Source: Dirofilaria immitis (Eukaryota; Nematoda; Chromadorea; Rhabditida; Onchocercidae). Taken from it: a DNA stretch of 64,000 bases. Numbering within the stretch: position 1 is the stretch's first letter; each line of letters begins with the position of its first letter. The notes under the pieces were generated by a model. The model was not told the DNA's origin, made no database searches, and worked only from the letters and a program-made list of their open reading frames with translations. Positions 1 to 16,575 of the stretch are shown here, in pieces. The position numbers were made by a program, and so were the translations under genes. The stretch spans positions 10,029,501 to 10,093,500 of the forward strand of contig JAKNDB010000068.1 in the NCBI GenBank assembly GCA_024305405.1, read 5' to 3'.

Positions 1-1957
1 AGAGTTGATAAAGAGATTCTGTTAAACATTTTTGTGCCTCATTCATCTGACAGAAATTCGAAGTAAACAATTTTGATATTGTTACATCTGTAAAAAATTA
101 AAATTTAGTTTGTTCAAATTCGTCATCAGCAATATTTGAAAAGATGAACAAATAATTAACAACAGTTCAAAAGACTGGAAGTTAAAAAACAAACTTCATC
201 GTAATACTTATGCAAAATTTTCATTGTACGCTCTACCTGAAAATCATTACTATAAGGTGAAATACCATTACAATACAAGTAAATGCAACACTTTTAACGC
301 TTTCAAAAACGGCATAAAAAAATGATATCAATATTGAGTCATAAACAAAAAAATAGTAGAGAAAAAGTGAGCAAAAAGGAAAGCCTATAAAATATAAAAT
401 AAAAAGTCTGGTAAAAACAGATGAAATTTTCTATAAAGAAACATTCTTTTCTAAGAATTTTCCAACCTTTCCCAAATTTTTACATAGGCTTTTCTTTTTG
501 CTCACTTCTTCTCTATTATTTTTTGATTGTTTTGTTGTTTTATAAGTAGAAATAATCCATTTTTTCAATGAATCTATTTTTGCAGCCATCAATGCCAAAT
601 CGGGTCTGAAAAAACAGTGAAAGGCTTTTCAAAATAATAAAAAGCAAATAATTTAAAACTTTATCTGAAAGTGCTTCTCCTTTTAACTCAAATATACTAA
701 AAGGAAAGATAAATAAAGTTCCTTTCTAGTTTTCAGTCAGTGAGATTGAAAAGCTTAGTTAAAAATTTGTAGATGTTTACAACATGCTGAGTTTTCGACA
801 GCGATCCACATCGCAAATGCTCGATATATATTAGGTCCGATCAATTAAAAAAAAAGTTTTTTCAAAGATAAATTCCATTAGCAGCAATAATCCATGTTAC
901 AATGCATTGAAGCATATATTTTGAAAGCAAAATTTTCGCAAAGTCAGTAAAACTATTTAAATGATTTTAATATTTTCTTATGCACGAATAGACAAAATAT
1001 GTTTTCATTTTACGTTTTTCACTTGATATCAAATCTGTCGTGGTGAATATCAGTTCGATTTCAAAGAATTCAAATTATACGAATCTTATATGTATTTTAA
1101 ATCTTACGTGTGTTGCATGTTATGATTCTGCCTAGTGAGCAAGATCGTCGCATTTTATTCAAAGCTGAAATTAAAATCGACTTAATTTTTGATTCAGAAA
1201 TCAAAAATGTGAGCTAAAAGTTATGAATTAAAAATCCAATATTTACATAAATCTGGTTAAGAATCGGATTTATACATATGTAATATCTTTTGCATATGAT
1301 CCTAGAATGACTTGGCAAAAACAAAGGAGACACTAGAATGTAATTCAATTATATATTTTTTCCACATTTTCTCCTTGTTCTAAAAATTATGATCAAAATC
1401 GATTTGTAAATAATGAGCTTCCATAGATTTATATGAACAGTGATAGAGTTTGCAAAATTGAACAACGTAAGACAAATCTGATTAGCAAGCACATATCAAA
1501 GAGTTCCAGCGAGAGAAGAAAAACAATATATTGAATTAAAGGGAAGGATTGAAAACGAAAATAAAAATAAGAGTTGGTATTGAATTGAATGATTAGAAAG
1601 AATAGAATAATGCCTGATTTTATAGGAATATGCTAATTACTCTATTATACACAGATTATATTAGCTTTTTAATAAGTGAGATTTAGAGTGACTATTTAAA
1701 CAGTTAAGACAAGTCCTAACTGTCTTCTAGAGTTTTGTTATTTTACATATGATTTCGAGAAGAACTTGAATAGCCCCAATCCTTTCCATTGTCATAAGAC
1801 AAAGCCGCATAATTCCAGATTTGTCTATTAAAACCAGTTGAATGATCGGCACTATCCCGAATGTTTCTTTACTTGAAGAGACGATAATACCATTATACTA
1901 CTAGATCCAGATTCCAATATCATCTATAATAGAAAGGCATAACCTCTCATCGTCGTT
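1..1957. other. AT-rich non-coding stretch, left edge
   Basis: I see no exon with convincing coding content and splice signals on either strand. The sequence is A/T-rich with frequent short homopolymer runs. It could be intergenic or part of a large intron of a gene outside the window. Confidence 0.5.
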
Positions 1958-2030
1958 GCCATGATAGCTCAGTCGGGAGAGCGTTAGACTGAAGATCTAA
2001 AGGTCGCCGGTTCGATCCCGGCTCGTGGCA
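1958..2030 (+). tRNA. tRNA-Phe (anticodon GAA)
   Basis: A complete 73-base cloverleaf can be folded by eye. The acceptor stem GCCATGA pairs with TCGTGGC (one T-G wobble) and the discriminator base is A at 2030. The D arm is GCTC...GAGC, the anticodon stem is TTAGA/TCTAA with loop CTGAAGA, so the anticodon GAA is at 1991-1993. The T arm is GCCGG/CCGGC with loop TTCGATC. The B-box internal promoter element lies at 2009-2018. There is no intron. CCA is not encoded, as expected for a eukaryotic nuclear tRNA gene. A TTTT run at 2035-2038 directly downstream fits a Pol III terminator. Confidence 0.97.
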
Positions 2031-2034
2031 TACC

Positions 2035-2038
2035 TTTT
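2035..2038 (+). terminator. Pol III terminator of tRNA-Phe
   Basis: A run of four T residues starts five bases after the last base of the tRNA, the usual minimal RNA polymerase III termination signal. Confidence 0.7.
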
Positions 2039-5000
2039 CCTCCAAGAACAATGAAAAGAATTGGACTCATTTGAATAACTCCAGAGATTTCCTTATGAAA
2101 AATAATAAACAGATTTCTTGAGAACTATTTCCTAATTGGGGAGATACAAGACTTTGAAGTTAATCTGATCACCGAATTCGTCCGCGACAGAAGCCTGAGT
2201 TCTCACAGCTTACCGCATCCAATACGATGCGTTTCCACAGCTTACCTTTCTCTTTGTAATATATATTCAAAGTGTCAAGACTTCAAACCATTAAAATTGT
2301 ATTTTTGAAAATATGAAGATGATCTAGTTTTCAGATAACATTCTCTGGAAACGACCATTAATTAAAACCAATGGAAACTTATAGTATTGTCCGGTAAAGT
2401 ACAAAATATTCATATTAATTGATAATTATTTCAACCATGAATAAATTTCTTTGAAATCTTTATTCAGTATAGACAGCAAATAACAAACATGTTAGTCCCG
2501 TAATATATAATGATTAGCAGCACCTTAGGAATAGAATTTGTTAGGATTCCGATTGAGATAAGCACAATAGACAATGGAAAACTTCTTTAATATGAAGTAG
2601 AACGCTTTTATATTCAATAAACGACTTTTGCAGCAAACATTATACAATACTGATACAATTCGATAACTTCATTCTCGATATCAAGAATCGGAGAATGAAG
2701 AAGGATCAGATAAACCATGTGAATAATCATCAACTCTCATCCAAACAAAACAACTGATGAAAAAAATAGACAAATACAAACGTATTTGATTGTAAAAATT
2801 GCAATGAAAATAGTGATGCTTTCTTTTGGAACAAAAATCATTTCTACGTCATTCTAATATGAATCATCCTCCGCAACAGAAGCCTTACACTTATACTTCT
2901 CTCTTCCTTATCTACTAATCTCGTCCTTCTAGTTCTCCTTCTTATTTTCAGAAGAATTTTTTGTACTCCTGATAGATTTGATTTGGTATATTGGTAAAAT
3001 TTTCTCCTCATGCGCCTTAGCAATTTACAATATTTCAAACTTCTCAGTAATTATAAATCAACAGATTTCCATTCTACTCCTCAACAGAATATTCATTCAC
3101 TCCTTCTATTCCATCATGGGTACCGTAAAACCACTTTTTAATGAAAAGGTGAGTAATTTGAAGGTAATGAAATAACTAGCGAAACTTAATAAAAGCTCGA
3201 ACTAAAAAGAAACAACAAGCAATATGCAACAAAAAGAAACTCAGACTATAAAACTCAGGCTAGAGGGACGCTGAACTTTATAGAATATACAAAAACAACA
3301 AAATACTGCACATAAAATGGATCATTCCGGATGAACCATTGTGCTAACACATAAATTCCTTGAAATGCACCTTCCAGTTTGCAAAACCATCAATTGAAAT
3401 CAAAGATATCAAAAAATAAACCGAGACAGTCCAATCAATGTCTCAGAATGAAAAGTGACTTATTTTCAGAGTGCTAGCCAACATATCAACGAAAAAATGG
3501 TTCGCTTCAATGGCCTCTTTCAAGCTAGTTAGTAGAAACTCTTAGAAAAAAAAGTAATTCTTATAAAATCTCTATCTTACATTTCGGATATAAGAATTAG
3601 AAGCATAAAATTCATAGCGAAAAGCAAAGGTAGCACGATCTATTTTTAGGTTTAACAATTTACCGAAAAAAACAGAAGGAGCATTAATATATCGTAATCG
3701 TATAATAATTGTTAGAAAGGTATAATTCATATAAACAGTAAGAAACTTGTATATAACGTATGAAAAAGATAAAAACGCAGAGTACAATAGAAAAATAATC
3801 AAAAAAAAGTGAAATGAAAGTATCAAAAAAGTCACGTTACAGCGACGACAAGCTACAGCGCAATAAAAATCCTGCGAAAGTGAATAAATTTCGAAGTAAA
3901 ATAAAATCACTAATAATAATGTACACATATCTGTACATAAAATAAAAAGAGAAGTGGAAGGACTTAGAGAAGGTAATTGTGATGAGACCATCTCGATTCC
4001 AAATATAATGGAAGGAGGCATGTGCAGAAATTTCTATAAAAACAATTGATATTCATTCTCAAATCATAATTTAAAAAATAAAAAACTAAAATTAACATAT
4101 TTCTGGCAGCATAATGAGTAGCCCCATCACTCTGAAATAAAGCAATCATATTCTCAATGCCGCTAAGTAGGGTAAAAAATTTCATGCATGTTATTTTACT
4201 TTAAAAAATATTAGCGATTATGGAGAAGAAATGCAAAATATCACTTAATATTTTTTTTTCACTACTTTTATTCAACATTTTTACTTGAAAAAACTAAAAA
4301 TATGAGATTGACTTTTGATGAAGCTACAAAAATTAACGCCAATTTTCAGAGGCGGCATCACTGACATGATTCTAAATCACATTCGTACAATGCTTTTTGG
4401 AATAGTAAAAATTTTTATAATTTCCGATGTAAAATGAAATGAAGAGAGAAATACACATACGATAAATGAAAAATACGAGGTGATAATTGTATCAGCAAAT
4501 TCTAATATATTTCTTTAATGCATTTTGAGCGTAATGCACACAATGGCATCGACTAAACTGTCGAATCGGAGTTATTAAATTGAAATTTTCACAGAAAAGC
4601 TCGAATAACTAAATTCATGATAAATACAATACATTAAAAAGGGAATATGACAAAAATTTATATTTACAATAATTTACATGAGCGCAAAATTGATTTTTGG
4701 CAGCATTAAAGTGGAGCTTTCTCATAATAGCACAGAAGCTGCTCTATTTTAATAATTTCAAGAAAGTACACAACCATTTTGATTTCGCTTCATATTTCCA
4801 TTGGCAATTTCAATTTCACGCAGTAAACAATCAAATATTTGTTCCACAGACTGTAAAATATCCAAAATTAAGAGATAAGTAGTGGGTCAACTAAAGCTTC
4901 ACTTGCTTTTAAATATTCATAATTTCTCTCTCCTGATACGTCTATGGACTGCATAGAAAAAACAAAGCACCTAGACAAGCCAACTACTCCAAATTTAGAA

Positions 5001-5056
5001 TACAATATCCAACAAATATCCCTTCTACTAATTACGGATTTTCTATATTTCATAAT
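2039..5056. other. AT-rich intergenic stretch
   Basis: No recognisable gene. The short open frames near 2.8-3.2 kb and 3.6-4.2 kb are made of low-complexity codons (K, R, I, L, F) and have no matching splice signals. The right end (about 4.9-5.05 kb) is probably the 3' untranslated region of the Rheb gene. Confidence 0.5.
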
Positions 5057-6027
5057 TTAAAAGAGGTAGCACAAGAGTTTTGCAAAAATATTCTGAAAAG
5101 AAACACATCCAAACAAATGTATCGGTAACTTACTGTATTATCTTTGGCTGATGTTTCCAGAAAAGCAGCATTCCAAGTTACGGCTAACTGTCGCCCCTCC
5201 TCTGTTGAAACATGTCGCGCATTGAAGTGCAAATCCAGTTTATTGCCCACAACCACAATTGGTATGCTAAAAATTTATGTTAGCAAAAATAACTTTGAAA
5301 ATTTTAATGTTTAATAATCACATTTCTATCACTCACTTTTTATCTCCAAGATTTTCCATTATTTTATCGTAAATCGACTGAACTATTTCGAATCTATAAA
5401 ATAAAATCAATAATGCACACAGATATATTCTCGCAATGAAACAGCATAATTGCCATTAATAGTAATTATCAATAATGCATCACGAAGTGGAAAAATTTTT
5501 CGTTAACTCACGATTTTCGATCATCTATCGCATAAACCAAGATATATCCATCAATATCTATAGCACAGCTACGAGGAAACAACGAGAATTCTTGCTGAAA
5601 GAAATCGGAAATCTGTTCCATTCCCGGATATTCGAAAATCTCACCACTTTAAGCTAGAACAATTAATCCCATAGAAATACTCTTATCCCGTGTGCGTGAT
5701 TGGTAATGGCAAATGACAGAAGTTTACCTGTCCCGCAGTATCAGTTATTTGCAAAGCAAATTGTTTTCCATTAAATTTATATGGTTTTGTATAGATATCC
5801 TCAATGGTCGTGTCATATGCGTCTGGAAAATTACCATACACAAAACGTAATGTGATAGAAGATTTTCCTAAAAACAGAGCTTTTTAATCACAATGAAATC
5901 TAGCATCTTCTTTTAACGACTCATTTGTTCATCATTGCCATTCATAAGATTCAGAAACAGTTCAGATTAACTAACCGACACACGGATAACCCATCACAGC
6001 AATTTTCCGCTGAATAGCATTCGCCAT
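5057..6027 (-). CDS. rheb-1: Rheb-family small GTPase (TORC1 activator)
   Basis: Six exons on the minus strand: 6027-5976, 5867-5728, 5594-5512, 5393-5337, 5266-5134 and 5092-5057. All introns are GT-AG and all phases join, giving 166 residues. Visible motifs are P-loop GYPCVGKSS (near residue 13), switch [14 protein letters not shown], the Rheb-typical [15 protein letters not shown] segment, NKLD and ETSAKD. Residues around VVVGNKLDL and [14 protein letters not shown] match Rheb better than Ras or Rap. Rheb-GTP at endomembranes activates TORC1 (family knowledge). The ATG follows a polypyrimidine-AG, so the start could sit right at a splice or trans-splice acceptor. Oddity: the last exon adds only about 11 residues and ends in CYLF, a CaaX-like box, so the tail is shorter than in human Rheb (184 residues). 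This gene contains no frameshift. Confidence 0.93.
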
Positions 6028-6321
6028 CTGCCCAATAAATTCTTTGTTGTAGAAAATGATTTATCTAAACAATAAAAAGAAAGAAGACAATCAACAGACT
6101 AATTGAACGAAAAATAATCATTTAACCGTCTTAAATTGGGAAAATAAAATTTAATTCCAAAAGAAAACCTAGCAGGAAGAAATCTTTAAGGAAACTTAAT
6201 TTTTTTTACTTTTACAAATTTTCCTTATCTATAATTAACTTTGAAGGAATAATGAGAGAGCTAAATGATTTTAAAATGACGTTATAACATATTCTTCCAC
6301 TTAAAATTTGATTTAAATTGT

Positions 6322-6972
6322 TTAATTCACAGCATTTTTCATCCCTGATACAGCGAGAATAACCTTAATATCCGCAAAAAATAACTCCTAAATATTACCA
6401 TGCTATTTATTTTCAACATAATGTCTGAACTTTGAAGTTTCTCAACACGAAACTTCAATTAAAATAAGGAAACTCACCGCGTCCGTATACAAGATGCATC
6501 CAAAATTCAAGATGTTCGATAAAAACTCGAAGATATCTACCCTTACAAAAAAGGGTAGAATCAACGACTGCAACCTGTGGAACAAAAGTAAATTTCAATA
6601 AAAATTAAAATCTTTCGACGTTATGCAGAAATATTCGAGCTTATAATCCTTCCTCTTCCTAAATCTACATTTTCAAGGAAAGCAAATGATCAAGCATGCA
6701 TGTGAAAATTCATGGAAATCGGCGTCAGATGAATGAATCTCATCTATCTCACCGAAGCGCCACCCTCACCAATAATCACAACATCCCGACTGGAATTGTG
6801 CTGCAACGTACTTCGCGTGATCTGCGTAAGACGCGTCGGTTTTCTGCCTTTCTACGATTCGAGTTAGATTGTATGAGGGTTGGTAGTGGGGTCGCATTTG
6901 TGGTATGGAGTATTGTGGATTATAAATGGATAAGCTGCGTGATCGGCGTTCATTCACAGGCATAATTGTCAT
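6322..6972 (-). CDS. Unrecognised spliced candidate gene upstream of rheb
   Basis: Three candidate exons on the minus strand, about 6972-6770, 6574-6478 and 6387-6322, joined by good splice signals (donors G|GTGAGG and GCG|GTGAGT, acceptors TTCCACAG and TATTTAG). The first exon encodes a Tyr/Pro/Ser/Arg-rich stretch starting MTIMPVNERRSRS. In the middle exon two reading frames stay open. The frame that joins cleanly across all three exons gives a hydrophobic segment (LQSLILPFFVRVDIF) and ends at TAA 6324-6322; the other frame gives a mixed globular-looking sequence. I do not recognise a family. The region is less AT-rich than its surroundings, which favours coding. It lies about 300 bases upstream of the rheb ATG on the same strand, so it could be an operon partner, a separate gene or alternative 5' exons. 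The exact model is uncertain. Confidence 0.35.
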
Positions 6973-6993
6973 GTCAACTGACTGACTGATCAC

Positions 6994-9900
6994 TCGTAGA
7001 GTGCTAGGACCTGAAGTGTATATGAAATGAGCTTGAGTATTCTTTACGATAATATCGAGTTTACCTTTAGAATTGTTCGGAAATTTAAGATTATCAAATG
7101 AGGAAGGGATGTTTTGTTTTTAACATTTTATCAATTGACATAATTCTAATCTATGTTGATCATCGTATACTACTAATTCAGTGAAAAGTCAAAACAAATT
7201 AGTTTGCATATTTTTCCATTTTTATAAGAAATATCGTAAACAATGTTTCAAACATAATAGTAAATTTTTATTTTAAGTAAGTAAATTTTTTAATTACACA
7301 GTTATTGATGATAAATGCATAATTCTTGGAGGAATGACATTTCGGATATTCGGTGATTATTGCGAATTAATTTTTAACATTGCTGAGTCAGTTGCGAGCT
7401 TGCAATTTTAAGCGTGAAACAGTTTTGCGATGCAAATAAGAAAATCTTTGAAAAAAGCTTTTATTTCAATCTTTTCAACAAACGTAAAAAGACTGCAGTG
7501 CATTCAGTTATAATTGTTTGAGATACAGTTCACAGTTACTGTTTTAGTAGCAATATCAAAATACTAGCATTTTACATTTTCGTTCTCGAAGATAACGCCA
7601 GCGACAGTGAAAATTGAAACATTTGAACTTGTTAAGTTTAGATATTGAAAGACCCCAAGATTCTGAATCGTTTCCAGAATCAGATTAGAAGTGAGAAAAT
7701 AATTTTTAGTAATCTGGATGAAGTAATATTATTCAAATAAAGTTTAAAAGTGTAACTGATCATATTACGGACACATAAAACATTGCGGTATACGACTGTG
7801 CCTTATGATTAAGATGTAAGAATTAATGTGAAAACTGTCCCGCTTCAGATCATGCTAGCTACTCTTTGTTGACAATAGCAATAATACTTTACTATTTATA
7901 TTTGAAATTGTTTTCTCTCGAAAGAAAAGCTATAGAACATAATTTTTGATGTGGTATGATATTGAACCAGGATTATAATATGAAGAGGTTGAATCTACAT
8001 TGATAATAATGCATGAATATCGTTAATACTTTGGTGGTAATATAGCTTACTGCAATTAGCTTACTGAAATGCTTGTATAATACTCATTTTAACCTTTATT
8101 TAAATTTGCCAATACTTATTTAGTATTAATCTCATATGCTGCTCACATATTTTTAACTTTAGCTTCACGTTCATCCAAAGATTTTACTGTAGTCGAGGTA
8201 AAATATTGCAATCAGTTCTATCAAAGGTAGATTTAAAACCACAACTTATTCGATTAGCGAAATTTTTTTAATTTGTCAAGAATCAAATAATTATTTACCA
8301 CAGTTATGGAAATAATACTTATTACACAAATAGTTTAATTCTTCGTCAGTTCTTTCTCGTCATACAATAGCTATTATTTGGTTATATTAAATTCTGTCTG
8401 ATATTTGACCGCAGATCCGACATTATTTACTGAACAATATGTTGATGATTATTCGTGAAATATAGCGAAATATAATCATGAGAAATGCAAATAAACAAAT
8501 GTAGAATAGTATTAACGGAAATACATAACATAGTCTTTTAAATCCGTTAAAAAAACGCAGCGAAAAAAGTGAATATTTGAGAAGTAACAACTACATATAA
8601 AAATAATTCAGTTTCTTCTATCGCAATTCTAAATTTATTTAAAAAATTTTATAAATGATGAACCAAATGAACAAGTTTAAATAGTTCAAATTCGTTGATA
8701 TTTCTAATTTTCAACAAAAATTTTTCATTAATGCTTTTTCATTTCTTTCCATCAGTTATGAGATTTGGTTACGAGAAATATAATCAATAAATAATAAACT
8801 GTAAACATCAGATAATAGATATATGATAAATATTATGTACATCCAATCAATAATGCTTCACGCGAACAAATCTACTTGCTAAAACTGGAGACTTAAACCA
8901 ATAATCCAATTTATTAGAAATTTTTTAAAATACAAACCGATAATTTTCGATCTCATTTCTCAAAGCTACTAGAACTTTGTAGCAATACCGCCTACTTCTT
9001 TAGTTCATTTAAGAAATAAATGAAAATAAATAACTGAATGTGAATAATCTCTGCTTTCAACAATTTCATTTAAAATAAGTATTTGCAAGTTTTCAAAAAT
9101 TCTGGCATTGGTCGCCAACTATTAAGAATTTATAATAACCCAAGCATAAGGTTTTAATGTAAAAAGAACAAAGAAAAAATGAAAAGTAATTATTGGAAAT
9201 CATAAACTTCCCTTTTGGCTATAGACTGAGTGTTACGATTGACTCAAATCAAACATGCTCAGTTTTATAAACTAAACTTTGCGACAATTCAGCAATAAAA
9301 AAGCAAAAGTTTAAACTATGGATTTGAAATTGGTATAAATATTATGATTTTTTCTCAAGTTGCTTAATGCTGCAACTGCTAGAAAAAGATTATTTTAAAG
9401 AAATAAGCGGTTTTACAATTTACAGGAACCCCATTAAAGTTTTTCTGACTTAAATTTATAATCTCAGAATTTAGCTCTATGATTATGGGCAACTGTTGCA
9501 GCTTAAAAATTCTGAAGTTATGCATACATAGTTCCATCTGCGTATAAATACTTCCAATAGTGATGCCAAATTAATTACTCTTTCCTTTTTAAATAGTGAT
9601 CCAAAACTATCAAAAAATATCAAAATGTCTTCTCAAACTGCAAATTAGGATTAAGAATATTTATATTGGCAAAGAATTGGAAAAGACAGAAATAATTGCA
9701 ATAAAACAAAAATCGAGAAAAAGAGTAAATTTAATAGCTGACAATCATAAAAATACACGACAGAATCCATTCTCGAACATATTTGATCCATCGCACTATT
9801 TTATTTAAGTGGCATTATCAGATACTCGATATAGGTCAAGTTTTCTGTATAAATAATATGTTTGAAAATGAATCTTCAAGCAGACGATAATTTATTTACC

Positions 9901-11991
9901 GAAATTATATACTAACATATCGAAAGGGTTATGCGGTAGTATTTTCAGGTTGTGAGAAAATTTAAGAAATAGAATGAACATCTTTAGTTCTATGCAACGA
10001 AAACGATCAGAATCAGGAAACTCCATGCCATAAACAAACTCCCATCATATTTAGAATTAAGTGCGCTTCGATCCAATTCAACTTGGTACTGCCATTTTAC
10101 ACGTTTCAAAAAAAATTTTTCAAACCTACAATAAACCACAACTTCAACCATATTTCTATCAAATTTCTTTACGAAATGAAGGACAATCTGGCGATCGACC
10201 CTCCGCCCAATATTTCCTGATGATTCTCTTATAATGAATCTTTCACATAAAATTTCCCGCCACTCAATGGGACTTCTATCACATCAATTTGTTCTATGCA
10301 AGCACAGTAAATTCTGAATTCCACTAACGATTGTTGACTATCTACCTAAACTGTTTTTCAATGAAAACAATGGAATTACTTATTGGTTCTATAATATGCA
10401 TCTGACATGATCTCCATATTTGAAGCGCTGCAATACTCTCAGTGTGCAGTATTTTTCATAAATTTTTTTGTTTTTCTACATAAATTGTTTTTCAATGAAA
10501 ACAATGGAATTTTTGAATCTCCATGAACTGCTGCTGACTACCAAAACAAGTCAAATAGCATTCATAGATTTATGCATTCATGGGCAAATTCAATGATGCA
10601 ATAGACACAACCAAACCATAGAAATTTGACAACTTTTCAAGCAAAATCCACACAAGAAATTACAAAATCCCGAAATCCCAAAATGAAATTAAAATATAAA
10701 AAGTGCTCCACAGTAGCATGACTATTACCACCGCTTCATACTTATAAATCATAACTTTCTGAAATGACCAAAAACTTCAGAAAACATGCAACTTTTCTGA
10801 TTCTGGTAATAACGGCTGTTTCAAATCATCATCATTTTTTAATTCTCTTATCTGCAAAAATTAAAATTATTCTAAGAGGATGCAAAAATGGACAAAAGTG
10901 AATTATAATTATAATCTTAGATGGTTCATGCTCACTAGAAGTGAGTGGCCATTGTACTGTATTTAAAAATCATTAGCAGCAGAGTCATTAAAAATTAAGT
11001 TTGAAAGCGAGCACGAGACTTCACCTACTACAATTCCGCTGTGCAAACTTTTAATTTCTTATGTGATTATCACGACGAAAATCTGAAATGCTTTTCATAA
11101 TTTATGTCTCACCAAATTTTTTGTCGCAAGCATTAAGATATAAGATATGTATATTTAATGAAAAAGTTTTCGTGACCACATTCCAGACTATATATCGTTC
11201 AATAAATTTGCCTTACTGAAGTCGGAACCATCTTTCGACAGCTCTATTAAAATAGAAGACCCCGATATTAATAGCAATGATCGTAACTAGTAACAATCAG
11301 GCACAAATAAAAAACAAAATTTTCATGAAATAACTACTAAGTCAAACACTGAATTCATCAATTCAATCCAGCAGAAATTCAAAAACATTCAGTAACAGAA
11401 AACTAAAAAATTATACAAATGAGCAAATATGAAGCTGATTTCAAGGAAAATAAAAGAAAAGACATGTTAGCGAAGTCATCAGAACGAACAGAAACAAAGG
11501 CACTGAAATATATGAATGCCCTGGAATTTTCTTTGGCGCGAGTTACAGAAGAGGACTTGTCAGAAACAAATTATTGAAACTCGCTACTAATTCTCAAGCT
11601 CTTCATACTGGCAAACCATAATTTTCTTGATCTGCAAAATTTATCAACATAAAAGATTTAGCTTCAAATGAAACTTCAGAAAAAAAAATTATGATCGAAC
11701 ATCATAAACAAAACATGATTCTTCAGAATTTCAAAATTACTTTGATCTCAAGCACCAGAAAATGCTTGACCAATACAACTTGAAATTCTTCTTTTTCCAT
11801 TTTATGATATGCGACATTATAAATATTAGCTTTTTTCACAAGGCTGTGAACGAACTAAAATTTTAAAAGAAAAAAAAAGCAAAAGTATCAATGTTTCAAA
11901 AATGATAAGTTATTCAAACAACATAAAATTCATTTCCCTGAAAAATGTATGGGAGAATTACCTGTAAAGTACATTATAAAGAGATTAGATT
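6994..11991. other. AT-rich non-coding stretch between candidate gene and S6K
   Basis: No recognisable exon on either strand. A 70-codon open frame at 9596-9808 is Lys/Ile/Asn-rich with no splice context and is probably chance. The right end (about 11.9 kb) is likely the S6K 3' untranslated region. A 36-base sequence occurs twice (10342 and 10476). Confidence 0.5.
10342..10511. repeat. Dispersed 36-base direct repeat pair
   Basis: The segment at 10342-10377 recurs at 10476-10511 with two mismatches. Both copies contain the core TTTTTCAATGAAAACAATGG. The spacing is 98 bases. No coding role is apparent. Confidence 0.8.

Positions 11992-16575
<4,584 letters not shown>

Noticed and set aside
6696..6965. 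89-codon plus-strand open frame opposite the candidate gene upstream of rheb
   Set aside because: The minus strand has matching splice donors and acceptors across three blocks; the plus-strand frame has none and is most likely its shadow.
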